Positions 7,912-16,720 are shown, counted from the stretch's first letter. The stretch is 64,000 nucleotides of DNA from Selenomonas sp. AE3005 (GCF_000686945.1 NZ_JMME01000007.1:62001-126000); one strand, 5' to 3'. The notes: generated by a model not told the origin, from the letters alone. Numbers and translations: made by a program.

Positions 7912-9192
7912 TTAAAGATGCCAAATCCAAATGTAGATATTGGCCATGATAATAGTGAGAATCATCACGGGGAAAGCCACCTTCATGAAACCGATGAAGG
8001 AAATCTGCTTGCCGTGCTGAGCAGCCAGGGAGGCTACTACAACGTTGGCCGAGGCACCGATAAGGGTACCATTGCCGCCGAGGCAGGCGCCCAGCGCCAG
8101 ACTCCACCACATGGGTTCGAGGTTGGAAAGTCCCATCTGCCCCATATCCTGAATCAGCGGAATCAGCGTGGCTACGAAGGGAATGTTATCGATAAAGGCC
8201 GAGGCCACAGCACTCATCCAGAGAATCAACATAGCCGTCATCGGCACGTTGCCATTGGTAACGGCCAGCGCCTCTGCCGCCATAGCCTTGATTACACCGG
8301 TTTCCACCAAAGCCCCGACGAGTACGAACAGACCGGCAAAGAAGAAGATAGCCAGCCATTCCACCTTGGAAAGGACTTTGGCAATCATGGCCTCATTGCG
8401 CGTGTAGGTGATAAGGAGCAGCAGGCCGGCACCCGTGAGGGCTGCCGTAGCCGTTTCCAGGCCTAACGCACCGTGCAAAGTAAAGAGGGTAATGGTGAAC
8501 GCGATAACACCCAGGCATTTTTTCAGCAGAGGCTTATCGGCAATCTGACTCTTGGCATTAAGGCGCATAACCTTGTCCTGCAGTTCCGGTGTAGTTTTGA
8601 GCTTGCTGCCATAGAGCGCAACGAGAACGCCCTGCACTACGATGAAGATAACCACTGATACCAGCGTCATGTTCTGAATGAAGTCCATAAAGCTCAGACC
8701 CACGGCACTGCCAATCATGATATTCGGCGGGTCACCGATAAGGGTGGCCGTACCGCCGATATTGGACGAAATAATCTGTGCCATCAGATACGGCTTTACA
8801 TCTACTTTCAGCTGCGAAGTAATGCTGAACGTGATAGGCACGGTCAAAAGCACCGTGGTCACGTTGTCAAGCAAGGCCGAGCAGACGGCCGTAATGGCCG
8901 ACAATGCCACGAGCAGAGCCACAGGCTTAGCCTTGACCTTTTTCGCCGCCCAGATGGCCAGAAAGTTAAACAGGCCGGTTTCACTGGTAATATTGACGAT
9001 AATCATCATGCCCATTAAGAGGCCCAGCGTGTTAAAGTCAATGTGATGAATGGCAGTTTCCTGACTGATGATACCAAACAGAATCATCAGCATAGCGCCA
9101 AAGATACCTACGATGGTGCGATGTACCTTTTCCGAAATAATCAAGGCATAAGCAGCCACAAAGATAACTATGGCTATCGTTGTTGAAGTCAA
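7912..9192 (-). CDS. ArsB/NhaD-family (ion transporter superfamily) membrane transporter
   Basis: 426 aa, about eleven hydrophobic segments. Carries two inverted family repeats with the helix-break motifs LLDNVTTVLLTVP and FIDNIPFVATLIPL, and SSNIGGTATLIGDPPN / GGNGTLIGASAN, the paired asparagine/glycine motifs of the ArsB/NhaD/CitM group. TTG start at 9192 lies 7 bases after GAGGGG. Substrate cannot be read from sequence: Na+/H+ antiport, arsenite or an organic anion are all possible. Single gene; a structured repeat abuts its 3' end. Confidence 0.85.
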   Translation of the reverse strand: MTSTTIAIVIFVAAYALIISEKVHRTIVGIFGAMLMILFGIISQETAIHHIDFNTLGLLMGMMIIVNITSETGLFNFLAIWAAKKVKAKPVALLVALSAITAVCSALLDNVTTVLLTVPITFSITSQLKVDVKPYLMAQIISSNIGGTATLIGDPPNIMIGSAVGLSFMDFIQNMTLVSVVIFIVVQGVLVALYGSKLKTTPELQDKVMRLNAKSQIADKPLLKKCLGVIAFTITLFTLHGALGLETATAALTGAGLLLLITYTRNEAMIAKVLSKVEWLAIFFFAGLFVLVGALVETGVIKAMAAEALAVTNGNVPMTAMLILWMSAVASAFIDNIPFVATLIPLIQDMGQMGLSNLEPMWWSLALGACLGGNGTLIGASANVVVASLAAQHGKQISFIGFMKVAFPVMILTIIMANIYIWIWHL

Positions 9193-9230
9193 AATTTACC
9201 CCTCTTTCTTTTTTCATCCCTATAGAGTTT

Positions 9231-10907
9231 TTATTTATTTTTTTCTTTTGCCCAGCTGTCGCGCAGTCCTACCACACGGTTAAATACCAGCTTGTCCGGC
9301 GTGGTATCCGGGTCAATCACGAAATAGCCCGTGCGCAGGAACTGATAATGCTTGCCGGCAGCCTGCAGTTTTACACTCGGCTCCACCAGCGCATTATCGA
9401 TAACTTCCAGGGAATTTTTGTTGAGTGCGCCGATGAAATCCTCCGGCAGGTTGCCGTTTTCATCGGTTTCCAGCAGGTAGTCATAAAGACGTACTTCGGC
9501 CGGAACAGCAGTTTTGGCCGCTACCCAGTGAATGGTGCCCTTGACCTTGCGGCCGGCCGTAGCGCCGCCCGTCTTGGAATCAAGATCAGCCGTGCAGCGC
9601 AGTTCTACGACATTGCCCTGCTCGTCCTTAACAACTTCCTCACATTTGATAATGTAGGCGTGTTTAAGACGTACTTCGCCGCCCGGTTTCAAGCGGAAGA
9701 ATTTCTTGGGCGCATCTTCCATGAAATCTTCCTGTTCAATGTAGATTTCACGGGAGAACGGCACAAAGCGATGGCCGCCATGCATGGGGTTATTGTCCCC
9801 TAAAAGCCATTCTTCCTTATCCTCGGGGTAGTTCGTGATAACCACCTTCAGCGGACGCAGCACCGCCATAATGCGGTCAGCATTTTCATTGAGGTCAGCA
9901 CGCACACATGATTCGAGCATGGCCACATCAACGAGGCTGTTGCCCTTGGCTACACCGATTTCCTCACAGAACTTGCGCAGGGAGGCCGGCGTAAAGCCGC
10001 GGCGGCGCAGGCCGGAGATGGTCGGCATACGCGGGTCATCCCAACCGCGCACATGACCTTCTTCCACAAGCTGGCGCAGTTTGCGCTTGCTGGTTACGGT
10101 ATTCGTGAGGTTCAGACGGGCAAACTCAATCTGACGTGGACGCGTGTTAACGTCAAAACCGAGATTTTCAAGCAGCCAGTCATAGAACGGACGATGTTCC
10201 TCAAACTCCAGCGTGCAGACAGAATGCGTAATGCCTTCAATGGCATCAGACAGCGGATGCGCAAAGTCGTACATCGGATAAATGCACCAGGCGTCACCCG
10301 TACGGTGATGATGGGCATGGGCAATGCGGTAAATAACCGTGTCGCGCATAACCATATTCGGGGAGGCCATGTCAATTTTGGCGCGCAGCACCTTTTCCCC
10401 GTCAGCAAATTCGCCGGCCTTCATACGGGCAAACAGGTCGAGGTTTTCCTCCACACTGCGGTTGCGGTATGGGCTTTCCTTGCCCGGCTCCGTCAGCGTA
10501 CCGCGGTATTCCTTAATCTGGTCTGCCGTCAGGTCATCCACATAAGCCAGGCCTTTTTTAATCAGTTCAACCGCATAATCATAGAGCTTATCAAAGTAAT
10601 CAGACGCATAGTACATGCGGTTCTGCCAGCTAAAGCCCAGCCAACGGATATCCTCCTGAATGGAATCCACGTATTCCGTGTCCTCCTTGGTAGGATTGGT
10701 ATCATCAAAGCGCAGATTGCACAGGCCATGATTATACTCTGCCAGGCCAAAGTTCAAGCATATAGACTTGGCATGACCAATATGCAGATAGCCATTGGGC
10801 TCGGGTGGGAAACGGGTGTGAATCCCTTCGGTGTATTTACCGTTTCTCTGGTCTTCCTCAATCGCATTCTGCACAAAGTTCGTGGCGATTGTCGTGTTTT
10901 CTGCCAT
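9231..10907 (-). CDS. glnS: Glutaminyl-tRNA synthetase
   Basis: 558 aa, class Ic synthetase charging tRNA-Gln with glutamine. HIGH motif is in [15 protein letters not shown] (near residue 40); the KMSKS-like loop is [11 protein letters not shown]. The C-terminal half matches the two beta-barrel anticodon-binding domains (e.g. [25 protein letters not shown]). Length is normal for GlnRS. Having glnS implies direct charging of Gln rather than only the GatCAB route. The gene follows the HD hydrolase with a 14-base gap and is probably co-transcribed with it. Confidence 0.97.
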   Translation of the reverse strand: MAENTTIATNFVQNAIEEDQRNGKYTEGIHTRFPPEPNGYLHIGHAKSICLNFGLAEYNHGLCNLRFDDTNPTKEDTEYVDSIQEDIRWLGFSWQNRMYYASDYFDKLYDYAVELIKKGLAYVDDLTADQIKEYRGTLTEPGKESPYRNRSVEENLDLFARMKAGEFADGEKVLRAKIDMASPNMVMRDTVIYRIAHAHHHRTGDAWCIYPMYDFAHPLSDAIEGITHSVCTLEFEEHRPFYDWLLENLGFDVNTRPRQIEFARLNLTNTVTSKRKLRQLVEEGHVRGWDDPRMPTISGLRRRGFTPASLRKFCEEIGVAKGNSLVDVAMLESCVRADLNENADRIMAVLRPLKVVITNYPEDKEEWLLGDNNPMHGGHRFVPFSREIYIEQEDFMEDAPKKFFRLKPGGEVRLKHAYIIKCEEVVKDEQGNVVELRCTADLDSKTGGATAGRKVKGTIHWVAAKTAVPAEVRLYDYLLETDENGNLPEDFIGALNKNSLEVIDNALVEPSVKLQAAGKHYQFLRTGYFVIDPDTTPDKLVFNRVVGLRDSWAKEKNK

Positions 10908-10921
10908 TGTATTCTCTCCTT

Positions 10922-11719
10922 TTATTCAGCGCAATCGGGAGTCGCGCATTTTTCCTCTATATAATCCCACAGGCGTTTGACGCCTATGTCCACGCCTTCC
11001 TGCTCTGGCAGGTGGTCGATGATTTTTTGGATATAGCCGCGTTCTACCATCTTTTGCAGCGTCCAGCCAAAATTTACATCATACACCCACAGCAGCCGCA
11101 CGAGTTTGCGGTCCCCCAAGGTCTTAAGCTGATGATAATCAGCCTGCTGGCCATTCTTAAAAGCCTCGATAAAATTCGGACTGATGGCCGCACTGGCATG
11201 AGCCTTGATAAACTTTGGAGCCTTGTCGGCATTTTCCGGCTCCAGGAACGGCGCCAGCACACGGTAGATATCCAGCTTGTCCGCGTCACGCAGCAGTCTG
11301 GCGAAAATCAGCCGCCGGCCAGCCGCGTCAGCGGGGATTTCTTTTTTATTATGATATTTGATGGCATAGCACAGCAGGTCTGCGTCCTCTGCTGACAAGT
11401 CAGACAGATACGGCATTTCCTCGGCCAGCACCTTCAGCCCCAAATCCGCATGGTCCTCGGACACCGCGTCATTGAAGGTCTTGTAAACGCTGTACTGGCG
11501 GAAACGCCCCACATCATGAAACAGCCCCATCATTTCAGCCAGCTGCACATCGTGCTCACTGAGTTGTAAATGCAAGGCCAGTTCCCGGGCAATAGCCGTA
11601 ACATAGCCGGTATGTTCCATCTTTATGCGAATTCCCTGCATAACCTCTTCATCGTCAGTGACGAACTGATTCATGTAACCGGTCATCCAGGCATGCATTT
11701 TCTTTAATAAATCTTTCAA
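10922..11719 (-). CDS. HD-domain phosphohydrolase
   Basis: 265 aa. HD signature: [12 protein letters not shown] (first His), [11 protein letters not shown] (HD pair), [12 protein letters not shown] and [13 protein letters not shown] (last Asp). These are metal ligands of HD phosphohydrolases, which act on nucleotides or phosphate esters; the substrate is unknown. TTG start at 11719 is favoured by AAGAAGG 7 bases upstream; ATG at 11698 is the alternative. Promoter TGGCAA-17-TATAAT lies at 11758-11786. Located directly upstream of glnS. Confidence 0.85.
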   Translation of the reverse strand: MKDLLKKMHAWMTGYMNQFVTDDEEVMQGIRIKMEHTGYVTAIARELALHLQLSEHDVQLAEMMGLFHDVGRFRQYSVYKTFNDAVSEDHADLGLKVLAEEMPYLSDLSAEDADLLCYAIKYHNKKEIPADAAGRRLIFARLLRDADKLDIYRVLAPFLEPENADKAPKFIKAHASAAISPNFIEAFKNGQQADYHQLKTLGDRKLVRLLWVYDVNFGWTLQKMVERGYIQKIIDHLPEQEGVDIGVKRLWDYIEEKCATPDCAE

Positions 11720-11830
11720 TAATATACCTTCTTTACCATCTTACATTACGATATACCATTATAGCGCAATTAAAAAATTTTTGCCACAGAAAAAAGCCGT
11801 CCCCTGTTGTCAAAGCTGTCAAATATCACA

Positions 11831-11911
11831 TTGACCGGTCAAAAACTGACAAGTCAGCGAATAAAAACCAGGCCGCCAATAGAAATAGCGGCCTGACTGT
11901 TGACTTGTCAG
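11831..11911. promoter_or_regulatory. Cluster of TTGAC-N2-GTCAA-type palindromes
   Basis: TTGACCGGTCAA (11831-11842), CTGACAAGTCAG (11846-11857) and TTGACTTGTCAG (11900-11911) lie between niaR and the HD gene, upstream of the HD gene promoter. The same core, TTGACTGGTCAA, occurs before the deoR gene. Possible operators; the binding protein is unknown. Confidence 0.35.
11863..11895 (-). terminator. Intrinsic terminator of niaR
   Basis: CAGGCCGC/GCGGCCTG hairpin (11869-11895) followed on the minus strand by TTTTTAT. Confidence 0.75.
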
Positions 11912-11949
11912 GCCGCCCACATGGCGTTTTTTGTTCGTAAACAGGCTTT

Positions 11950-12468
11950 TCAGCCCTCTACCAGTATGCTTTTATTACGCAGCTCCTGCTTTATCGCCTG
12001 CAGGGAATCCTCGTCCGGCACCCGTATTGTATGGATATGAACGCCGCCGGTCACCACGAGCAGCGGTTTGGCCTGACATTTTTTCATCTTCGTCAGGAAG
12101 TTTTTTATATCCCTGCGGCTCTTGAGCAGCAAATCACTTTTCAACGGCCCATACACTGGATGTTCCACAATCACATCCAGTACCGTGCCGCCATTGTCAA
12201 TAATGGTATTGAGTTCTGTTTCCATGTTTTCCGCCGTATGCTGGCAGACCAGCGATACCAATGGCTGCTTATGGTTATCCTCCGCCGGCATGATATAGCC
12301 CCGCGGCGTAGCAAAAATCTTTTGCCCCTCGGCCCGTAAAATACTGACATCACCGACAATAATCTGCCGGCTGACTCCCAATTCCCGGGAAAGACGTGTC
12401 CCGGTCAAAGGCTGGTCAGCTGTCTGTATGCGGCGCAAAACCTCCGCCCGGCGTTCTTCCGTTGTCAT
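11950..12468 (-). CDS. niaR: NiaR-family niacin-responsive transcriptional repressor (HTH_11 + 3H domain)
   Basis: 172 aa from ATG 12468, 8 bases after GAGG; earlier GTG/ATG codons sit on the ribosome site. N-terminal winged helix (RRIQTADQPLTGTRLSRELGVSRQIIVGDVSILR) then the 3H domain with its three conserved His: VSLVCQHTAENM, VIVEHPVYGPL and VTGGVHIHTIRV. In Firmicutes this family represses NAD synthesis or niacin-uptake genes in response to nicotinic acid. No NAD gene is adjacent, so the targets lie elsewhere. Confidence 0.9.
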   Translation of the reverse strand: MTTEERRAEVLRRIQTADQPLTGTRLSRELGVSRQIIVGDVSILRAEGQKIFATPRGYIMPAEDNHKQPLVSLVCQHTAENMETELNTIIDNGGTVLDVIVEHPVYGPLKSDLLLKSRRDIKNFLTKMKKCQAKPLLVVTGGVHIHTIRVPDEDSLQAIKQELRNKSILVEG

Positions 12469-12493
12469 CCTCATCACCTCTTAGCTGCAGGTA

Positions 12494-12518
12494 TAAAAAA
12501 AGCTGCCTTACGGCAGCT
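12494..12518 (-). terminator. Terminator of the tRNA Asn-Glu-Val operon
   Basis: AGCTGCC-ttac-GGCAGCT hairpin with a run of seven T on the minus strand. Confidence 0.85.
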
Positions 12519-12529
12519 ATATTTTTAAA

Positions 12530-12605
12530 TGGTGGGCGATAACAGGATCGAACTGCTGACATCCTGCTTGTAAGGCAGGCGCTCTCCCAGCTGAGCTAAT
12601 CGCCC
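12530..12605 (-). tRNA. tRNA-Val (anticodon TAC)
   Basis: Cloverleaf read on the minus strand: GGGCGAT acceptor arm, anticodon loop with TAC, GTTCGATCC T-arm, and an encoded CCA end. Confidence 0.95.
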
Positions 12606-12609
12606 GAAA

Positions 12610-12684
12610 TGGTGACGCGTATGGGATTCGAACCCATGAAGCCGCCGTGAAAGGGCGGTGTCTTAACCACTTGACCAACGCGCC
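12610..12684 (-). tRNA. tRNA-Glu (anticodon TTC)
   Basis: GGCGCGT acceptor, anticodon TTC in the loop CTTTCAC, GGTTCGAATCC T-arm, CCA encoded. Second gene of a three-tRNA operon. Confidence 0.95.
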
Positions 12685-12685
12685 A

Positions 12686-12761
12686 TGGCTCCCCGAGCAG
12701 GATTCGAACCTGCGACATATGGATTAACAGTCCACCGTTCTACCGGCTGAACTATCGGGGA
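12686..12761 (-). tRNA. tRNA-Asn (anticodon GTT)
   Basis: TCCCCGA acceptor pairing with TCGGGGA, anticodon GTT, GGTTCGAATCC T-arm, CCA encoded. First gene of the operon. Confidence 0.95.
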
Positions 12762-12791
12762 ATTCCGTGGTGTGTGTCACCAACGAAAATT

Positions 12792-12820
12792 ATTATACGA
12801 TACTTTTTCAGGGAATGCAA
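12792..12820 (-). promoter_or_regulatory. Promoter of the tRNA Asn-Glu-Val operon
   Basis: TTGCAT (12815-12820) and TATAAT (12792-12797) on the minus strand with a 17-base spacer, 30 bases before tRNA-Asn. Confidence 0.7.
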
Positions 12821-12850
12821 CCCCTTTTTTAAATTTTTTTCAAAAAAAGT

Positions 12851-13663
12851 TTAAATTATTTTTTGACTGGTCAAGAAAGCGGCTATGCCACTGTCATTAT
12901 TGCTCGTTGTCACCGCCTTGGCCACGGCTTTTACATCAGCAGGCGCATTGCCCATCGCCACACTCATACCCGTATACTGCAGCATTGCCAGGTCATTGTA
13001 GTTGTCCCCAAAGGACAGTGCCTCTGACTTGTCAAAACCATAGGCCTGCAGCATGACCTCTATACCTACGGCCTTAGATACCTTGCCATCCATAATTTCG
13101 AGCAGGATATCCGAAGAACGCGCCACCTGAAACTGGGGATAATGCTGCTGGAAATATTTTTCGGCCGCCACGCAGTCCGCCGGCTCAGCCATCAGCAGAA
13201 TCTTATGCGGTAATGTCCCCTGCGCCAGCAGCTGCGAAAAATCTGCCTGCTCAGCTGCAGCCGAGGTGATATCTTCCTCACGCTTAACCCGTGCGTCCTG
13301 CTTATCAGTCACATACCAGTGATGACCACTGTAAAAATTCACCGTCACGGCAGGAAACTGCTCGTCAATTTCCATCAGCAGCTGCCGCACCGGCTGTTCC
13401 TCCATATAAGTGCTGGCCAGTTCCCGGCCTTCCCTGTCGAGCACATAGGCGCCGCTATAGCAGATAATAGGCATCTTAATCCCCATATCTTCCGTAATCG
13501 GATAAATCGCCTCCGGCATCCGCGCCGACACCAGTACAAAGGGAATATCCGTAGCCACCAACTTTTTTACGGCCTCCTTCGTCTGACAAGTCACCTCATG
13601 CTGACTCGTCAACACCGTACCGTCAATATCGGAAAAAACAATTTTCGTTCTGCCAGTTGTCAT
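12851..13663 (-). CDS. Cof-type HAD superfamily phosphatase
   Basis: About 270 aa. HAD motif I FSDIDGTVLTS, motif II LVSARM, Lys of motif III in MDGKVSKAVG, and motif IV ALSFGDNYNDLAML. The C2-type cap between motifs II and III makes it a Cof/YwpJ-like sugar- or nucleotide-phosphate phosphatase; substrate unknown. Three ATG codons lie in a row; the third (13663) has the best distance from GAGG. Divergent from the DeoR regulator, which may control it. Confidence 0.9.
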   Translation of the reverse strand: MTTGRTKIVFSDIDGTVLTSQHEVTCQTKEAVKKLVATDIPFVLVSARMPEAIYPITEDMGIKMPIICYSGAYVLDREGRELASTYMEEQPVRQLLMEIDEQFPAVTVNFYSGHHWYVTDKQDARVKREEDITSAAAEQADFSQLLAQGTLPHKILLMAEPADCVAAEKYFQQHYPQFQVARSSDILLEIMDGKVSKAVGIEVMLQAYGFDKSEALSFGDNYNDLAMLQYTGMSVAMGNAPADVKAVAKAVTTSNNDSGIAAFLTSQKII

Positions 13664-13801
13664 CATCATTACCTCTTTTCCCGTAATCTTTTCCTGTCGT
13701 TGCTTTCATTATAGTTATTGGACAGGTACGCCACAAGGTATTTTTGTTTACTTTCTGTGCAAAACTCACATTTTTTCACAGCTTTTGTGCGATTATCATG
13801 T

Positions 13802-13845
13802 TATAATCGTTAATATAACAAAAAGCAAACATTTTGACTGGTCAA
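13802..13845 (+). promoter_or_regulatory. deoR promoter with overlapping TTGACTGGTCAA palindrome
   Basis: TATAAT at 13802-13807; the perfect 12-bp palindrome TTGACTGGTCAA lies at 13834-13845, downstream of the expected start and just before the GGAGG site at 13850. That position suits repression, possibly autoregulation by the DeoR protein. Confidence 0.45.
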
Positions 13846-13859
13846 ATATGGAGGTAACA

Positions 13860-14618
13860 ATGAATTCCCGTGAACGCCGCAACTTTCTTCTGCAGGAATT
13901 GCAGGAGGCCAAAGCCGTCTATGTCCGTGAACTGGCCCAAAGACTCTCTGTTTCCGATATGACTATCCGCCGGGATTTGCACCGCCTGGCCGATATGAAT
14001 ATCGTCACGCTCGTTCATGGCGGTGCCGTCCTTAATGAAGGCACTGCCGCCCTGGCTAACGTCAGCGCGCGTTCACTGCGCATGACCAAGGAAAAGAATG
14101 CCATTGCAGAATTCTGTGCCGGCCTCATTAAGGAAGGAAATGCCATTTACCTCGATACCGGCTCGACCAATATCGAAATCGCCGAGGAATTAAAAAATCG
14201 GCAAAATATCGCGGTACTCTCCCACTCATTGCCGATTCACAATATTCTCGCTGCCAATGATAAACTGCAGCTCATCGCCATGCCCGGTTTCTACCGCAGT
14301 TCCCCACATGGATTTTTTGGTGACCTGACCTGCCGCATGATTAAAAACTTCCGCATCGACATCGCCTTCCTGGGCATTTGCTCTATAGATGCCAGCGGCA
14401 TAATGTCCCCTGACTTTGACGACCAGGCCGTAAAGATTGCCCTCTTGGAACGGGCCAACAAAAAGGTCGTGGTCTTTGACCATACAAAAATCAATCACCT
14501 GTCCTTCATGCAGGTCTGCACGCTCAAAGACATAGATATGTTGGTCACCGACAAGCAAGCCGATAAAGAATTCCTAGCCGCCGCCCAAAAGCAGGGTGTC
14601 GAAATTGTACAGGTATAA
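13860..14618 (+). CDS. DeoR/GlpR-family transcriptional regulator
   Basis: 252 aa. N-terminal DeoR helix-turn-helix (VYVRELAQRLSVSDMTIRRDLHRLADMNIVTLVHGGAV), then the sugar-phosphate-binding DeoRC domain with IYLDTGSTNIEIAEEL and FLGICSIDASGIMSPDF. The family binds phosphorylated sugars and represses sugar-use operons. Start is the ATG at 13860 after GGAGG; a TTG at 13785 is in frame but lies in the promoter. No sugar operon is adjacent, only the divergent HAD phosphatase. Confidence 0.92.
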   Translation: MNSRERRNFLLQELQEAKAVYVRELAQRLSVSDMTIRRDLHRLADMNIVTLVHGGAVLNEGTAALANVSARSLRMTKEKNAIAEFCAGLIKEGNAIYLDTGSTNIEIAEELKNRQNIAVLSHSLPIHNILAANDKLQLIAMPGFYRSSPHGFFGDLTCRMIKNFRIDIAFLGICSIDASGIMSPDFDDQAVKIALLERANKKVVVFDHTKINHLSFMQVCTLKDIDMLVTDKQADKEFLAAAQKQGVEIVQV

Positions 14619-14632
14619 CGGGACCTACGAAA

Positions 14633-14842
14633 TTACCAGGCATGTTTGTCAGTATTCAACAGGTTATCAATATCAGCATAGGCATTCTCGATAGCTTCCG
14701 TATGATACACCCAATAATTATCATATATCTTCTTGGTCAGTCCCTTGCTATCCCATTCAGCCAAAACTTCACCGGTCTTGCGATTCTTATAGGCCGCATA
14801 GAATTCCAGCAGATACATAAAAAATTTCATTTCCTCTGGCAT
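14633..14842 (-). CDS. DUF3791-family small protein
   Basis: 69 aa from ATG 14842, with GAGGTG upstream and overlapping the end of the preceding gene's reading frame region by spacing of only one base. Sequence MPEEMKFFMYLLEFYAAYKN...WDSKGLTKKIYDNYWVYHTEAIENAYADID matches the small acidic helical DUF3791 family. Such proteins commonly sit with DUF3990 proteins, as here, in a module of unknown role that resembles a toxin-antitoxin pair. Its DUF3990 partner is broken. Confidence 0.75.
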   Translation of the reverse strand: MPEEMKFFMYLLEFYAAYKNRKTGEVLAEWDSKGLTKKIYDNYWVYHTEAIENAYADIDNLLNTDKHAW

Positions 14843-14843
14843 A

Positions 14844-15089
14844 TCACTCACCTCGAATATACACAGACTTGCGTGGGTCGCCAGTAATTTGCTCTGCTTC
14901 CCAGATTTCCAAAATTGCCCCAGCACCAAAATCCGTCATACCACAAGCCTCATTTTCCAGCATTTCATGCGTCTTGGATTGCACGAACTTCTGCAATGCC
15001 TCCATATAGCTATAGCCATACTTCTCCACCAGCATATTGACCACAGCTTCATTGTAATAATCCAAAATATCGGGGTCGAGTCGTTTCAT
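14844..15089 (-). CDS. Small protein of the DUF3791/DUF3990 module (81 aa)
   Basis: MKRLDPDILDYYNEAVVNMLVEKYGYSYMEALQKFVQSKTHEMLENEACGM...: predicted mostly helical, acidic. Proteins of this kind recur beside DUF3791/DUF3990 genes. It lies between the two, its start overlapping the stop of the DUF3990 remnant by a few bases and its stop one base from the DUF3791 start, so all three form one operon. Function unknown. Confidence 0.7.
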   Translation of the reverse strand: MKRLDPDILDYYNEAVVNMLVEKYGYSYMEALQKFVQSKTHEMLENEACGMTDFGAGAILEIWEAEQITGDPRKSVYIRGE

Positions 15090-15350
15090 GCCTGTCTCGC
15101 CTCCTTAAAGACCAATAATTCCAACGCTTTCTCTGTACGTAACAGATATTGGTCTTTTAACTTCTGTGGCAATAACAACTTAATCGCCACATCTTCAGAA
15201 AAATAACCCTTCAAATAATTATTGACCGTGCGGATAGCCTGGTCATTAGTCACTGGTCATATAAAAGCATGCGCCAAAGTCTAAAAATCTTTGGGATTTT
15301 ATTATTTTAGGTTCATAAACGATGACATTACTACCGTGATATAAAAGCAT
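15086..15350 (-). pseudogene. Broken DUF3990-family gene (internal deletion and frameshift)
   Basis: ATG at 15350 opens a 34-codon frame starting LLYHGSNVIVYEPK and ending RFLDFGACFYMTSD before a TAA at 15246; this is the conserved N-terminus of DUF3990 (LYHGSN, LDFGxxFYxT). A second frame (to the TGA at 15086) encodes TNDQAIRTVNNYLKGYFSED...LKDQYLLRTEKALELL, the conserved C-terminus. The two are out of frame and about 90 central residues of the usual ~150 are missing. So the putative effector of the module is inactive. Confidence 0.75.
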
Positions 15351-15409
15351 ACAATACCTCACATCCTATTCTGCCCTTTAAGATTAGACTGTATGTTGAT
15401 GCACTTAAC

Positions 15410-15519
15410 CTCAAGCATGGCAGGCAAGGATGGCTAGAGGGAGCGTATGACGGGGCGCGTTCAGCTCCCTGTCATAGCGTAAGACATCTATCCCCGCCTG
15501 CCCTGCGCCTTGTGCTGAG
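15410..15519. other. Intergenic region with nested inverted repeats
   Basis: Between the DUF3990 remnant and the DUF523 gene. Nested arms: CTCAAGCA/TGCTGAG, GGCAGGC (15419-15425)/GCCTGCC (15496-15502), and an inner imperfect 15-bp hairpin at 15444-15479. No T-run and no ORF; may be a structured RNA, a terminator variant or a mobile palindrome remnant. Confidence 0.4.
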
Positions 15520-15535
15520 AATCTAGCCGTGGTAG

Positions 15536-16033
15536 TTATATTCTGTCCCGCTTGGCATCTTCAGCAATGAGTTCTTCGAGCCGTCCCACGGTCATGTCTT
15601 TTTCCGAATAGACGGTGATACCGTGTTTTTGCAGGTATGCAGTGGTTACGCCCTGGCCTTTGACTTTTTTGCCGTCAAAATTGCCGCTGTGGATTTTTTT
15701 GACACCACAGGAGGGGCTGCCCTCTTTGAGAATGGCCACTTTGGCATTATAGGCCTCGGCGATTTTGAGCACCTTGTCAGCGCCCGTCAACAGGTACTGC
15801 GTGGTGTCCATACCGTTCTCATCCATGGCTTTGGCCTTGCCCGTGAGGACTTTTTTGCCGCTGCCTCCCTGAATTTCCATGGCTGGGCGTGGGCAGGGCA
15901 GCATAGCAAAGCATTCGGGGCAGACGGCGATAAACCGGCCTCGTTCATTATATTTCAGCAGCAGTTCATGGGTATTGGCTCCTCCGCTGTATTTTACCTT
16001 GTGACCCAGCAAACAGGCACTGACCAAAATCAT
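15536..16033 (-). CDS. DUF523 family protein
   Basis: 165 aa. MILVSACLLGHKVKYSGG start, CPECFAMLPCPRPAMEI and LKEGSPSCGVKKIHSGNFDG are the conserved cysteine-bearing motifs of DUF523; the family has a likely metal- or sulfur-related site but no established function. ATG overlaps the stop of the upstream exonuclease gene (ATGA), so the two are translationally coupled. Confidence 0.88.
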   Translation of the reverse strand: MILVSACLLGHKVKYSGGANTHELLLKYNERGRFIAVCPECFAMLPCPRPAMEIQGGSGKKVLTGKAKAMDENGMDTTQYLLTGADKVLKIAEAYNAKVAILKEGSPSCGVKKIHSGNFDGKKVKGQGVTTAYLQKHGITVYSEKDMTVGRLEELIAEDAKRDRI

Positions 16034-16605
16034 TTTCTATACCCCTTTCTCCCAAATACACACATATTTATACCAAGTCTTTTCGCCAAAGACTCCAAAG
16101 AATCCTCCCCTAAATCCCGGCCGGCAAAAAGAGGAATTGCTGCACAAGTCCGGGCATCGTCCATGGCATTATGATGCTGGAAATCAATATGCAGATGTGT
16201 GCCCACCGTATCCAGCTTGTGGTTCTCCAAAAAGGGCCAGGCCTTGCGCGCAATCGCCACCGTATCGCAGTAAGCAAAATCCGGTACCGGCAGGCCGCCC
16301 TCTGCCAGGCAGGCACTGAGCACGCCCATATCAAACCGGGCATTATGAGCTACCACAATTTTTCCTTCCAAATGACTTTTGAGTTCCGGCCAGATTTCCG
16401 CAAAGGTCGGCGCATTCTTCGTATCATTAGGCGTAATGCCATGAATCTGTACATTGAAATAATTGTATTTATTAGCCGGTGGTTTTATCAGACTGTAATA
16501 AACATCCTTCATCCTGCCATCTTCCACCGCGGTTACTGCTACACTGCAGGCCGAGTTACGGCAGCCCGTGGCCGTTTCAAAGTCAATGGCGGCAAAGTTC
16601 ATCAT
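16030..16605 (-). CDS. DEDDh-family 3'-5' exonuclease (DnaQ-like)
   Basis: 191 aa. Exo I FAAIDFETAT (DxE), Exo II VVAHNARFDMGVL (Asp), Exo III HNAMDDARTCA (His and Asp): all catalytic residues present. Free-standing proteins of this type degrade DNA or RNA 3' ends or act in proofreading or repair. No fused helicase or UvrC-like domain. In operon with the DUF523 gene. Confidence 0.88.
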   Translation of the reverse strand: MMNFAAIDFETATGCRNSACSVAVTAVEDGRMKDVYYSLIKPPANKYNYFNVQIHGITPNDTKNAPTFAEIWPELKSHLEGKIVVAHNARFDMGVLSACLAEGGLPVPDFAYCDTVAIARKAWPFLENHKLDTVGTHLHIDFQHHNAMDDARTCAAIPLFAGRDLGEDSLESLAKRLGINMCVFGRKGYRK

Positions 16606-16667
16606 AAATAAATCGTTCCTTCTTTTCTATCTTATATAACTTATATAAATTAAATTACAAACGGACG

Positions 16668-16696
16668 AATCCACCCAGGCCCAGCCCGGGTGGATT
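16668..16696. terminator. Hairpin downstream of the nfn operon
   Basis: AATCCACCC/GGGTGGATT stem; lacks a long T-run on the minus strand, so a weak terminator or an mRNA 3'-end stabiliser. Confidence 0.5.
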
Positions 16697-16720
16697 CCCC
16701 ATTATTTATTCAGTTAGCGC

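Noticed and set aside
7715-8110. 131-codon minus-strand frame over the repeat and the transporter 3' end
   Set aside because: It arises from the structured repeat read in one frame; the same pseudo-peptide appears at the other two repeat copies, so it marks the repeat, not a gene.
12863-12874. TTGACTGGTCAA as an operator
   Set aside because: It lies inside the last codons of the HAD phosphatase gene; kept only as a sign that the motif also occurs by chance.
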